Assembly: GCA_013203805.1 (NCBI GenBank)
Contig: JABMPH010000028.1
Coordinates: forward strand, 1-37,174
Source: Bacteroidota bacterium
GTDB lineage: Bacteria; Bacteroidota; Bacteroidia; Bacteroidales; F082
Length of the DNA stretch: 37,174 nt
Direction: 5' to 3'
Positions within the stretch are counted from its first letter, which is position 1. Each line of letters begins with the position of its first letter. Shown here in pieces: positions 26,184 through 34,902 of this stretch. Made by a program: the position numbers and the translations under genes. The notes below the pieces were generated by a model. It did no database searches, was not told the DNA's origin, and saw only the letters and a list, made by a program, of their open reading frames with translations.

Positions 26184-29100
26184 TTAGTTTACAACAATCA
26201 TCCTCTTAACAGTAGAGAAAGTATTAGTCTCTCCCTGTAGTGTGATAGAATAGAAATAAACACCAGGATTAATTTCTGTATTGTATACAAAACTTTGAAC
26301 TCCCGCTTCTTGTACAGCCTCAACCACAGTTTCGATAACAGACCCCATACTGTTTAGTATAGTAACCTTAACTTTTCCAGTTTCTGGAAGTGTATAAGTT
26401 ATTGTTGTAGTATTATCGAATGGGTTAGGATAATTACTAGCTACTAATTCAGATACATTTATATGAATCTTATCAGTAGTTACACCAATTGTCTTCAATG
26501 TAAGATCTGAAATTGGAGTAGCAGTAGCATCCGCAAGTTCTGTGTTAGCTGCAAGTGCAAACAATTCAGTATTTGCAGGAATTTCGGCAAGTACACGTAC
26601 TTTAATAAGTGCAATAGCTTCATCAGCTACAACATCTCTGGTATCAAGGTTAAACCAGCCGATATTAAGCATTCCTTCTTCATTATTTATATTAACGTAA
26701 TCTTTATCGTAGTTTGTTTCCAATACTTCAATAAGGTCATTACGGAAAGTCATAAATAATGAAATAGCATTTAGTTCAGCATCGCGATCAACGCTAACTG
26801 GTATAGTTATAATCTGGTCAACTTTTGTACCAACCTCATTTTCGTAAACAAGATCAATCGCTGATTGAGATTTAAATCCACCACTTGTTGGTACATAACT
26901 TCCATTAATGTCACCTTCAGCTTCATAATAAATGTTCATAAAGTTAGCTTCTGGTAACCAAGGTAAAGATGTGGAAGTATACTTATGATCTACTGCATCA
27001 TCGAAGTAAAAATAATCTTCTCCACTGTGTGTAAATTCAATATCATCACAAACAACATTTTTTGTTACACAGTAGTCAAAGTAGGAACTCCATGTGATCT
27101 CTGGTAAGGTATTAACCATTCTACCTGCAACGGCAAAGTTAGGGCTGAACATATTTGAACCACTATTAGGATAAGTTCCCAATAATCCTACTGCACGATA
27201 ATTAACAATCAAAGCATCAAGTGCTGTTATTGTTGTTCCAGAAGTATTTACATCTGCAATGTTATTCGAATAGAATCCATATGTTGGAGAATCAGTAGTT
27301 AAACCTACCCATGGATATGAACTATTAAGATCACTTCCAGCAGCCATTAATTGAATAGCATATGCATCTGTAGCATTAACACCGCCCCAATTGGTATAGG
27401 TATATGACGCTCCAAGAGCCACATTAGGTGAAGGTGGAGATGGGTGATATGAAAGACCACCGTCCCATACTTTAACGTAATATGATCCTGAACATCCATC
27501 CGCTACAGTTGGAATTGTAAAGCCATAATAAGACATTAATGTACTATCTTGTCCAGATACACCAAGCATTAGGTTTGGTTGTGATGTATATGTATCTCTA
27601 AGAGTATTTGAGTTATCATAAAACTCTACGTAGAAATAATCCTCAGGATATGTTCCTCCTATGTTTGTAGGGAACGGAGTTGGCATATAAGTCTCAAATT
27701 CATTCCAGTATTTAATCTGCCCCTCAAAAGTTGGCTCAACTTTAGTAACAGTCAGTGGTGTAGCAGTTGTTTCGCAAGCAGGAGATAATATTGGATCAAC
27801 TGATGCAACAAGTGCAAGACCACCAGATGTTGTATATTGATCCCATGTTACACTAACTGAAGTTCCTGTCGTTTGTGTAACCGTTCCATTAAACAATCCT
27901 CCTGTAACCGTCCATGAATAAGTAATATCATTAGGATCATTACATGTGGCTAAATCATTCACAGTATATGTAACTGTCGAACAAGTATAAACTTCATCAG
28001 ATCCAACTATTTCAGGATCCGGAGTATCATAGAATGTAACAGTGGTTGATGAAACTGTTTCACATCCACTTATTTGTGATACTGCATACTCAAATGTATA
28101 GTCACCACATTCAGTAACAGTAACATCGGTCATGTCAGAATCAGAAGCACTAAACGTCGAGGTTCCTGGTCCAGCGGATTGTGTCCACAATACATCTGGC
28201 ATACCACAAGACGTAGTAAAAGCTCCTTCCAAACCAGTTGTAAGTCCACAAACTTTGTCATCTGCTGTAATACCTACACCAGTTGGTAAATCGTAAAAGG
28301 CTACCGCAACAGTATTTGAAACTGTACATGATGGTCCGTTTGTTACTGAGAATGCAAATACATAATCACCACAAACATCTACAGCTACATCAGAAGCAAC
28401 TGTGGTTGAAGAACTGAAGGTAACAACTCCCGGACCACTAACCTTAGTCCACTCAACCGAAGATGGTGTTGGACCAGCATCACATGAAAGTACATCATAT
28501 GATCCTAAAAGGGATGTGCTAAATACTCCTGTAACTTCACAAACATCTTCATCTGTACCAGCATCAACGTTAGTTGGCAGATCATAGAAATAAATGGTTG
28601 TTGATGATACTGTTGAGCAACTGGCTGGACCACCTGTGGTTACTGTAAAGTCGAGTATATATTCACCACATTCTGTTGATGAAACTGTAGTAGTATTTGC
28701 AGTTCCTGTTCCAAATGAAATAGTTCCTGTTCCTGTACTTGATACATTTTTAGACCATGCTACAGTATTAGTACCACACGAACTGGAAGTATAGCTTCCT
28801 GTAACTGAAGTATTATATCCACCATCTTCACAAACCTCCTGATCTACACCTGCATTTAAGTTGGTAGCCAGATCATAAAAATCAACAGTTACCGTACTTG
28901 ATACTGTACATAATCCTCCATTGGTAACATCCATTTGGAATTCATAAGTACCACATGATGGTGCAGTTATTGATGGGGTGAGAGTAGTTCCACCAGTTAT
29001 TGAAGCTGTAACTCCACTAATTTGGGTCCAAGCTACGGTTGTAGTACCACAAGTAACTGCATCGTAACTACCGCTAAGCGTTGTGCTGTAAACACTACTT

Positions 29101-29492
29101 GATTCACAAACATCCTGATCAGTTCCCGCATCTACATTTCCAGGTAGATCATAGAAATAAACTGTTGTTGATGATACAGTTGAGCAACTGGCTGGACCGC
29201 CTGTGGTTACTGTATAATCGAGGAAATATTCACCACATGCTGTTGATGTAACGGTGGTAGTATTTGCATCAAATGAGCCAAAAGTAATAGTTCCAGTTCC
29301 ACTTCCACCATTACGAGTCCAAGCAACAGTATTAGTGCCACATGAACTGGCTGTATAACTTCCTGTAACTGAAGTACTGAATCCACCATCTTCACAAACG
29401 TCCTGATCCATACCTGCAACAACATTAGTTGCCAAATCGAAGAAATCAAATATACAACTCATACTCCTGGAAATTAACCAAACCATTAACAT
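26184..29492 (-). CDS. N-terminally truncated giant Ig-repeat protein with dockerin-like, cohesin-like and T9SS sorting domains
   Basis: Readable as 1102 residues, but the five-prime end is missing. Five Ig-like repeats of about 85-100 residues (16-114, 114-204, 205-303, 303-400, 400-488) each end in FYDL..N.dAG.D..VCE, as in SprB-type gliding adhesins. A PKD-like domain (489-585), a dockerin-like module (about 701-770, IADVNTSGTTITALDALIVN), a cohesin-like module (about 873-1005) and a type A sorting domain (1018-1102, SNYPNPFDNTTTI) follow. There is no signal peptide, which T9SS cargo needs. The reading opens inside a repeat unit at about 29455, and the first 13 codons look spurious. It overlaps the divergent glycosyltransferase gene, which is itself truncated. 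The role is probably surface adhesion or matrix. Confidence 0.82.
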   Translation of the reverse strand: MLMVWLISRSMSCIFDFFDLATNVVAGMDQDVCEDGGFSTSVTGSYTASSCGTNTVAWTRNGGSGTGTITFGSFDANTTTVTSTACGEYFLDYTVTTGGPASCSTVSSTTVYFYDLPGNVDAGTDQDVCESSSVYSTTLSGSYDAVTCGTTTVAWTQISGVTASITGGTTLTPSITAPSCGTYEFQMDVTNGGLCTVSSTVTVDFYDLATNLNAGVDQEVCEDGGYNTSVTGSYTSSSCGTNTVAWSKNVSSTGTGTISFGTGTANTTTVSSTECGEYILDFTVTTGGPASCSTVSSTTIYFYDLPTNVDAGTDEDVCEVTGVFSTSLLGSYDVLSCDAGPTPSSVEWTKVSGPGVVTFSSSTTVASDVAVDVCGDYVFAFSVTNGPSCTVSNTVAVAFYDLPTGVGITADDKVCGLTTGLEGAFTTSCGMPDVLWTQSAGPGTSTFSASDSDMTDVTVTECGDYTFEYAVSQISGCETVSSTTVTFYDTPDPEIVGSDEVYTCSTVTYTVNDLATCNDPNDITYSWTVTGGLFNGTVTQTTGTSVSVTWDQYTTSGGLALVASVDPILSPACETTATPLTVTKVEPTFEGQIKYWNEFETYMPTPFPTNIGGTYPEDYFYVEFYDNSNTLRDTYTSQPNLMLGVSGQDSTLMSYYGFTIPTVADGCSGSYYVKVWDGGLSYHPSPPSPNVALGASYTYTNWGGVNATDAYAIQLMAAGSDLNSSYPWVGLTTDSPTYGFYSNNIADVNTSGTTITALDALIVNYRAVGLLGTYPNSGSNMFSPNFAVAGRMVNTLPEITWSSYFDYCVTKNVVCDDIEFTHSGEDYFYFDDAVDHKYTSTSLPWLPEANFMNIYYEAEGDINGSYVPTSGGFKSQSAIDLVYENEVGTKVDQIITIPVSVDRDAELNAISLFMTFRNDLIEVLETNYDKDYVNINNEEGMLNIGWFNLDTRDVVADEAIALIKVRVLAEIPANTELFALAANTELADATATPISDLTLKTIGVTTDKIHINVSELVASNYPNPFDNTTTITYTLPETGKVKVTILNSMGSVIETVVEAVQEAGVQSFVYNTEINPGVYFYSITLQGETNTFSTVKRMIVVN
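28600..29440 (-). repeat. Long tandem coding repeat, period 564 bases
   Basis: Within the Ig-repeat gene two alternating domain types (A with CEDGG, B with CESSS or CEVTG) create a two-domain superrepeat. Matching phrases such as ccaccatcttcacaaac occur at 29383 and 28819, and ttgagcaactggctggacc recurs near 29180 and 28612. The spacing is 564 bases, or 188 codons. Identity is high enough for recombination and for confusion of short-read assembly. Confidence 0.75.
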
Positions 29493-31852
29493 TAATAAGG
29501 TTTAGTGAATTAAGGTCAAAGCTAAACTACTTAAGATCCTATTATCTTATTAAGCGAAGTGGACACTTTGATGTAAAGTATTACTTGAGTAATAATTCTG
29601 ACGTTAAACTATCCGGGGCTAATCCCCTGAAGCACTTTCTACTATTTGGTGGTTTTGAAGGAAGAAGTCCTTCTGATAAATTTGATAGCAATTACTATAT
29701 TGATAATAACCCAGATGTATTGGATTCTGGAATGAATCCACTGCTTCATTTTTTAAAATATGGAGTAAAAGAAGGACGAGAAGCTAGTTATAAAAATTTA
29801 AAATTATTTGCAACTTCAGATGATGAGAAAATTATTCTTAATAACTTAAAAAGTTATCCATTGGATAGGTCAGACTTTAAACCAAAGCTAGTTGCAAAGA
29901 ATATTCCTGTACATACTGCCATGGTTGATATAATCATATGTATTCATAATGCAGTAGAAGATGTTAAAAAATGTCTTTCATCAATAATCCGTTTTACTAC
30001 ACAACCCTACAGGCTTATTCTTATTGATGATGGTAGCGAAGAAGAAACGAAAGGTTGGGTAAATGAATTTTCCAGTATACATGGATGTAATTTAATTCGA
30101 AATGAAATTGCACATGGATATACTAAATCTGCAAATCAAGGTATAAATATTTCTTCTTCACCATATTTATTATTGTTAAATAGCGATACAATAGTTGGCA
30201 ATATTGAATGGCTTGACCGATTAGTATTGTGTATTCAAAAAGACGAAAAAACAGGTGTAGTAAGTCCTTTATCTAATACTGCATCGTGGCAATCTATACC
30301 TAAAGTTTTTTCAGGAGAAGATTGGGCTGAGAATTTAATTCCTGATGGATTCTCAATTGAACAAATGGCCAATATGGTATCTGAGGACTCTATATGCATT
30401 TATCCTGAGATACCATTTTTAAATGGGTTCTGCTTACTATTCAAAAGAGAATGTATAGATTCTGTTGGTTCCTTTGATGAACATTCATTTCCTGATGGGT
30501 ACGGAGAGGAAAATGATTTTTGCATTAGAGCTATAAAGAAAAACTGGAGGCTAGCAATTTCTGATGATGTCTACATTTACCATTCTCAATCAAAGAGCTA
30601 TTCACATTCTAAACGTCTAAGATTATCAAAAAATGCAGGAGTTTTTCTTGAAAAAAAACATGGTAACAGTATAATCTCAACAGGTGTTGAGAAATGTCGC
30701 AATAATCTTGCCTTACATAGTTTTAGGTCGCGATCTATACATTATGCAGCCCTAAATGAAGCCCAAAAAACGTGTAGAACTAACTATAGTAGCAAAAAAA
30801 TTCTGTTTGTTTTGCCCGTTGCACAGTTAGGAGGTGGGGCAAATATAGTTATGTCAGAAGTAAAGGCCATGCGAGAGATGCAAATTGATTGCTATATTGC
30901 CAACACATTAGAATATAAAGGTTTATTTGAACAAAATTATTCAACTAATGATGTACCCATTATTTATTTTGATAGCCCAAATGATCTTTCAGATAAGCTT
31001 GATTATTTTGACGTAATTATTGCTACTGCTTACAGCTCTATGGAATGGATTAAGACTGCAATTACAATTAAAAAATCAAAAATAATTGTTGGTTATTATA
31101 TTCAAGATTTTGAGCCATATTTTTTTCCTGAGAGTAGTAATCTGAGAAAGAAAGCGTTAGAATCATACAAATTGATCACAGATGCAAAATGTTTTACTAA
31201 AACAAAATGGAATCAAACCGAGATTAAGAATCAAATAGGAATAACTCCAGAAATAGTTTCACCAAGTTTAAACCTAGATATATTTAGGCCACACCATAAT
31301 AAATCATTTAACGAGAAGATACTTATTACAGCTATGGTCAGACCTGATACTCCAAGAAGGGCGCCTGAAATGACTCTTAAAGTCCTGGAGAAAGTGAAGA
31401 AAAAGTATGGAAGCATAGTAGAAATATATACTTTTGGATGTGAGCCGTCAGAGACAATTATTAGTTCATACGAAAAAAAATTTAAGTTTATCCATTTGGG
31501 AATACAATCTTCAACCGATCTTGCTATATTATTTAACATGAGCCACATTTTCATTGATATGTCACAATTTCAAGCAATGGGATTAACAGGCATGGAGGCC
31601 ATGGCATGTGCTAACGCAGTAATTCTACCAGTTTCAGGAGGTGCGGATACTTTTGTTGAGAGATATCAAAATGGATTCCTTGTGGATACAGAAACTGAAG
31701 ATGAGTGTCTTAATGTTGTCGATACACTTATTAATGATAGAAATCTCTTATCAAAAACGGCTTATCAGGCATTAAAAGACATATGCCAGTATTCACCCTA
31801 TTTTTCTGCTCATAATATTTTAAACTGCTTATTTAGCACCAACAATAATTGA
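29429..31852 (+). CDS. Two-domain glycosyltransferase (GT2-GT4 fusion), N-terminus probably truncated
   Basis: Readable as 807 residues from a TTG at 29429. Residues 7-22 (QIYNSYSWKLTKPLTL) match the 'S.SW.lT.PLR' motif that in related enzymes follows a long N-terminal domain, so the true start is likely missing. Two copies of the FD..YYL..N.DV....NPL.HFL..G..EGR repeat follow (46-80, 85-118). A GT2 domain comes next (about 165-410, VDIIICIHNAVED, ILIDDGS, metal-binding LLNSD). The last part is a GT4/WsaF-like GT-B domain (about 455-800, ILFVLPVAQLGGGANIV; IVGYYIQDFEPYFFP). It probably adds two sugars to a surface polysaccharide. It heads a plus-strand operon, coupled to the next gene by a TTGA overlap. 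Confidence 0.87.
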   Translation: MPNRRNQIYNSYSWKLTKPLTLIRFSELRSKLNYLRSYYLIKRSGHFDVKYYLSNNSDVKLSGANPLKHFLLFGGFEGRSPSDKFDSNYYIDNNPDVLDSGMNPLLHFLKYGVKEGREASYKNLKLFATSDDEKIILNNLKSYPLDRSDFKPKLVAKNIPVHTAMVDIIICIHNAVEDVKKCLSSIIRFTTQPYRLILIDDGSEEETKGWVNEFSSIHGCNLIRNEIAHGYTKSANQGINISSSPYLLLLNSDTIVGNIEWLDRLVLCIQKDEKTGVVSPLSNTASWQSIPKVFSGEDWAENLIPDGFSIEQMANMVSEDSICIYPEIPFLNGFCLLFKRECIDSVGSFDEHSFPDGYGEENDFCIRAIKKNWRLAISDDVYIYHSQSKSYSHSKRLRLSKNAGVFLEKKHGNSIISTGVEKCRNNLALHSFRSRSIHYAALNEAQKTCRTNYSSKKILFVLPVAQLGGGANIVMSEVKAMREMQIDCYIANTLEYKGLFEQNYSTNDVPIIYFDSPNDLSDKLDYFDVIIATAYSSMEWIKTAITIKKSKIIVGYYIQDFEPYFFPESSNLRKKALESYKLITDAKCFTKTKWNQTEIKNQIGITPEIVSPSLNLDIFRPHHNKSFNEKILITAMVRPDTPRRAPEMTLKVLEKVKKKYGSIVEIYTFGCEPSETIISSYEKKFKFIHLGIQSSTDLAILFNMSHIFIDMSQFQAMGLTGMEAMACANAVILPVSGGADTFVERYQNGFLVDTETEDECLNVVDTLINDRNLLSKTAYQALKDICQYSPYFSAHNILNCLFSTNNN

Positions 31853-32877
31853 AAAATATTTTCATTCTACCCGAATATTGGAATAGCAACTTCATCGGTG
31901 CATGTGGATGGATAAGACTATTGAATCCTTTTCTAAATCCTAACATTTCAGGCCACTTTAATGTTGAATATGGGTATTCGCTGGAAACAGCCAAGAACAA
32001 CCCTGATGTTGTAATTTTTGAGAGACTATGGCATCCAAATGATACTAATATATATGAATATCATAAACTACTAATATCACTAAAAAAGAAAGGGGTAAAG
32101 ATTGTTTACAGTATTGATGACAACTTAATCGACTTCCAGATATTCCAAAAAAACGACTGGTTTTCGTCAAATCACTTGTCCGTAGTAAATCTCTTTATGC
32201 ATTATGCTGATGTAGTAGTTGTGTCAACACCTTCTTTGAAAGAAAGGTTATCTGCAATCAATAATCGCATTAATGTGATCTTGAATGCTGTCGATCCCAA
32301 AAATATCAAAGAGAATATTGCTAATAGGAATAATGATAAAATCAAATTTGGCTTCTTGGCTTCCCCCGATAATGAAGCTTATCTATTTTCAATACTTGAA
32401 CCATTAAAGGCTATATTACATCGTTATAAAAATCATGTACTATTTGAAATCATAGGTCACAATAGTCCATATCTTTCCCCTGCATTGTTTAAGTCGCTGC
32501 CTGTTAAGTTAGTAGTTCCGCCCGATGCATCTTACAAAAAATATACTAACTGGTTAAGAGATAATTGTAATTGGGATTTTGGAATAGCGCCTATCATTAA
32601 AAATAATTTTACAAAATGTAAATCGGATATGAAATTCCTCGATTTTACCCAATTGGGGATACCTGGTGTATATACTGACTATACTCCTTATGATATTGTG
32701 GGAGAAACCAAAAGTGGCCTGCTAGTGCAGGGAGATTGGATAGAGAAATTATCTCTAATGATTGAGAATCATGAAAAAAGAACTGAACTTTTGGACTCTG
32801 CAATTGATTATGTTTCTAACTTTCGCAATACAACTATTCAAATTTCAGAATGGAAACAATTAATTGACAAACTATAA
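31849..32877 (+). CDS. GT-B fold glycosyltransferase
   Basis: Predicted 342-residue cytoplasmic glycosyltransferase. It starts at a TTG that overlaps the upstream TGA stop (ttga at 31849-31852), a translational coupling arrangement. The N-terminal half carries FERLWHPNDTN and VKIVYSIDDNLIDF, followed by VVVVSTPSLKERL and VILNAVDP, the usual inter-domain landmarks of Bacteroidota and cyanobacterial GT4-like enzymes. The C-terminal half contains FGFLASPDNEAYLFSILEPL and FGIAPIIKNNFTKCKSDMKFLDF, with the expected acidic/lysine sugar-nucleotide region. Sugar specificity cannot be told. It acts with the GT2-GT4 enzyme before it and the methyltransferase after it. No ATG lies near the start, so the TTG is chosen because of conservation right after it (IFILPEYW). 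Confidence 0.85.
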   Translation: MKNIFILPEYWNSNFIGACGWIRLLNPFLNPNISGHFNVEYGYSLETAKNNPDVVIFERLWHPNDTNIYEYHKLLISLKKKGVKIVYSIDDNLIDFQIFQKNDWFSSNHLSVVNLFMHYADVVVVSTPSLKERLSAINNRINVILNAVDPKNIKENIANRNNDKIKFGFLASPDNEAYLFSILEPLKAILHRYKNHVLFEIIGHNSPYLSPALFKSLPVKLVVPPDASYKKYTNWLRDNCNWDFGIAPIIKNNFTKCKSDMKFLDFTQLGIPGVYTDYTPYDIVGETKSGLLVQGDWIEKLSLMIENHEKRTELLDSAIDYVSNFRNTTIQISEWKQLIDKL

Positions 32878-32878
32878 A

Positions 32879-33667
32879 ATGAAACGATTATTACAGTTTC
32901 TTGGCATTGACAAACAAGCACCTGAAGATCTCAAAACAACTGAGAATCATAGCCCTAGTAATAAACCTCAATATAAAAGAGTTGATGAGGAAGAATTTTT
33001 TCTGCCAATAAAAGGGCTGGATATTGAACCATACCTAGCAATTGAGGATTTACAAGGAATACATCATATTTCTCGTTATCATTGGGCAAAAAAGGTTTTA
33101 CAATCAATGGAACCACGTAGTATAATTGACATCGCCTGTGGAGCAGGATACGGATCTTATATCTTGGCCAAAGAATTCAGTGATAGTCAAGTCAAGGGAG
33201 TTGATTATGATTCAAGGGCAATAAATCATGCTGTCAACACATATAGATCAAACAATCTAAGGTATAGGCACGGTGACATGGTTCTATGGGAAGTCCTTAA
33301 CGGCAATGGCCAAACACTTGGCAAACATGATGTGATAATTTCCTTTGATACAATCGAGCACATAAATCATCCTGAAATTGCTCTACTGCGAATAGCACAA
33401 AACTTGGAGGACAATGGTGTTCTTATATTAAGTACTCCAATAAGTTTTCCAAAAACAGACTTAAGTCCTGCTTGGACAGCACATAAAATTGAATATGGAG
33501 CTGCCGATCTTACGAATCTGTTAAAGCGTTATTTTCACGAAGTGCTTTTACCCGAAGAAGGTAACCTTCCTAATCAAGACTTTTGGACAGAGTATATTAA
33601 TAAAGACAAACAGAGATATTTAACGATCTCAAATCCAATTGTATGTAAAAACCCAATCAGAGTATAG
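32879..33667 (+). CDS. Class I SAM-dependent methyltransferase
   Basis: Predicted 262-residue cytoplasmic methyltransferase. Motif I is clear (IIDIACGAGYGSYILAKEF, residues about 82-100). It is followed by the acidic residue of motif II (VKGVDYDSRA) and motif IV (HDVIISFDTIEHINHPEIAL). The central HHISRYHWAK segment just before motif I is typical of methyltransferases in polysaccharide clusters. It probably methylates a sugar hydroxyl, perhaps capping the chain, but the substrate is inferred. I chose the ATG at 32879, one base after the upstream stop. The longer TTG reading at 32864 lies inside the previous gene. Confidence 0.85.
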   Translation: MKRLLQFLGIDKQAPEDLKTTENHSPSNKPQYKRVDEEEFFLPIKGLDIEPYLAIEDLQGIHHISRYHWAKKVLQSMEPRSIIDIACGAGYGSYILAKEFSDSQVKGVDYDSRAINHAVNTYRSNNLRYRHGDMVLWEVLNGNGQTLGKHDVIISFDTIEHINHPEIALLRIAQNLEDNGVLILSTPISFPKTDLSPAWTAHKIEYGAADLTNLLKRYFHEVLLPEEGNLPNQDFWTEYINKDKQRYLTISNPIVCKNPIRV

Positions 33668-33712
33668 TTGCTTATCAAAATAAATGAATTCGACAAAGAA
33701 AAGGAGAAATAG

Positions 33713-33760
33713 ATGAATATATCAACTCCTCAAGTCACTCAAATAATCACATATTTATAA
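33713..33760 (+). CDS. Possible 15-codon leader or relic ORF with a Shine-Dalgarno sequence
   Basis: The short frame atg...taa encodes MNISTPQVTQIITYL and is preceded by aaggag (33701-33706) with a six-base spacer. That is unusual, because neighbouring genes show no such site. It ends 17 bases before the acyl carrier protein gene. It may be the beginning of a decayed gene, a leader peptide that helps expression of the carrier protein gene, or chance. No homologue is recognised. Confidence 0.25.
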   Translation: MNISTPQVTQIITYL

Positions 33761-33777
33761 CATAAAATCACATTTCA

Positions 33778-33987
33778 ATGGAAGAATTTTTAACAATGGT
33801 ACAATCTGTAAATCCTAATTTCAAGCTGGAAGATTTGGATAAACCATTTAACATTGCAGGAATCGAAAGTATGGATCTTGTAGTTTTGAGAGTCTCCTTT
33901 GAAAAGAAATTTGGACGTGTTGTCCCCACTTCAACTTGGCTAAACTTTACTACCATTTTGCAGATAATAGAATTTTACAAAACCTAA
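33778..33987 (+). CDS. Acyl carrier protein (short)
   Basis: Predicted 69-residue carrier protein with a phosphopantetheine attachment motif GIESMDLVVL (Ser 31). It replaces the usual DSL/DSMDL but keeps serine followed by Met-Asp-Leu. Three helices with the expected spacing are visible, and the C-terminal FTTILQIIEFY helix is typical. It is shorter than a fatty-acid ACP (about 77 residues) and lies in a glycan cluster next to an LnmK-like enzyme and an MBOAT acyltransferase. This points to a dedicated carrier for an acyl substituent, not to fatty-acid synthesis. That link is inference from position. Confidence 0.88.
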   Translation: MEEFLTMVQSVNPNFKLEDLDKPFNIAGIESMDLVVLRVSFEKKFGRVVPTSTWLNFTTILQIIEFYKT

Positions 33988-34013
33988 TGTGCTGATGGCC
34001 TATAAATTACTAG

Positions 34014-34886
34014 ATGGAGATGGAAAATATTAAGAATGTAACAGTAAACATGCCTCAAATGGCTTTAGAGGCATTATCGGAAAACTGGTTGTTTAAGGAA
34101 ATCGGGAGTATACATTGGGATATGATATGTAAAGGGCTTAGAACTAAATCATTTGACTTGAAAGACGATAATGGAAATAGACTTTATGCCACTTTCATCC
34201 GGATAAGAATAATATTGTTTAGTTCGTTAGACCATTTTCGTGAAAACGATGAGATAAATATAACAGGGGATATAAAAAGATTTGGGAATAGCCTTTATAA
34301 TAGTAATATCATCCTCGATGGAAACAACAAAAATATCAAGGCAGAACTATTGACTAGCTTTTCAATTAGAAATGATACTGATAACAACAAACTTGTAAAA
34401 AGTCAGCCTGCTGATGTTGAAAATTCAATTTCAGAATATTATTCAATTCCAGAGTTTGCAAATGAATATAGACTTATCAAAAAAGGCGTTCTGAAGGAAG
34501 TAAAAAGTGGCAATACTGCTTTTAGTGTAAATGAAGACTTTATTTTTGAAACAAATTATATAATTAATCCATACTATGACTTAAATGGTGTAGGATTACT
34601 GTATTTCGCTTCCTATCCCATAATTAGTGATTTTTGTGAAGCACAATACTTTAATAAAGAATTTAATAATGCAGAAAAATGGGAGCAAAGTTATTATACT
34701 TTAACAAGAGATGTTTTTTATTATGCAAACTGTAACATTGATGATGAAATAAACTACAAACTTCATTCTTTCGAATTTATTAAAAATGACAAAATAAAAT
34801 TGTGTAGCACACTATACCGGAAAAGTGACAATACAATTTTAGCCAAGATATTCACCATAAAATCAAAAAAAGCCAAAAGATTATAA
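34014..34886 (+). CDS. LnmK/Pnap_2097-like double-hotdog biosynthetic protein
   Basis: Predicted 290-residue cytoplasmic protein. The N-terminal half carries LSENWLFKEIGSIHWDMICK (21-40) and GNRLYATFIRIRI, the hallmark pattern of the LnmK N-terminal hotdog domain and the Pnap_2097 family. The C-terminal half has YFASYPIISDFCEAQYFN and RDVFYYANCNIDDEI, fitting the second hotdog. LnmK from leinamycin synthesis is an acyltransferase/decarboxylase that converts methylmalonyl-CoA to propionyl on an ACP. Whether this protein keeps that chemistry is unknown. The neighbouring ACP and MBOAT genes make acyl loading for glycan decoration plausible. ATGs at 34014 and 34020 could both start it. Confidence 0.78.
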   Translation: MEMENIKNVTVNMPQMALEALSENWLFKEIGSIHWDMICKGLRTKSFDLKDDNGNRLYATFIRIRIILFSSLDHFRENDEINITGDIKRFGNSLYNSNIILDGNNKNIKAELLTSFSIRNDTDNNKLVKSQPADVENSISEYYSIPEFANEYRLIKKGVLKEVKSGNTAFSVNEDFIFETNYIINPYYDLNGVGLLYFASYPIISDFCEAQYFNKEFNNAEKWEQSYYTLTRDVFYYANCNIDDEINYKLHSFEFIKNDKIKLCSTLYRKSDNTILAKIFTIKSKKAKRL

Positions 34887-34902
34887 ACACTTACTGATAA
34901 GT

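Noticed and set aside
28600..29440. Regularly spaced DNA repeats suggesting a CRISPR array
   Set aside because: The repeats lie in frame in a protein gene, have a 564-base period and encode Ig-like domains; there are no short identical repeats with unique spacers and no cas gene.
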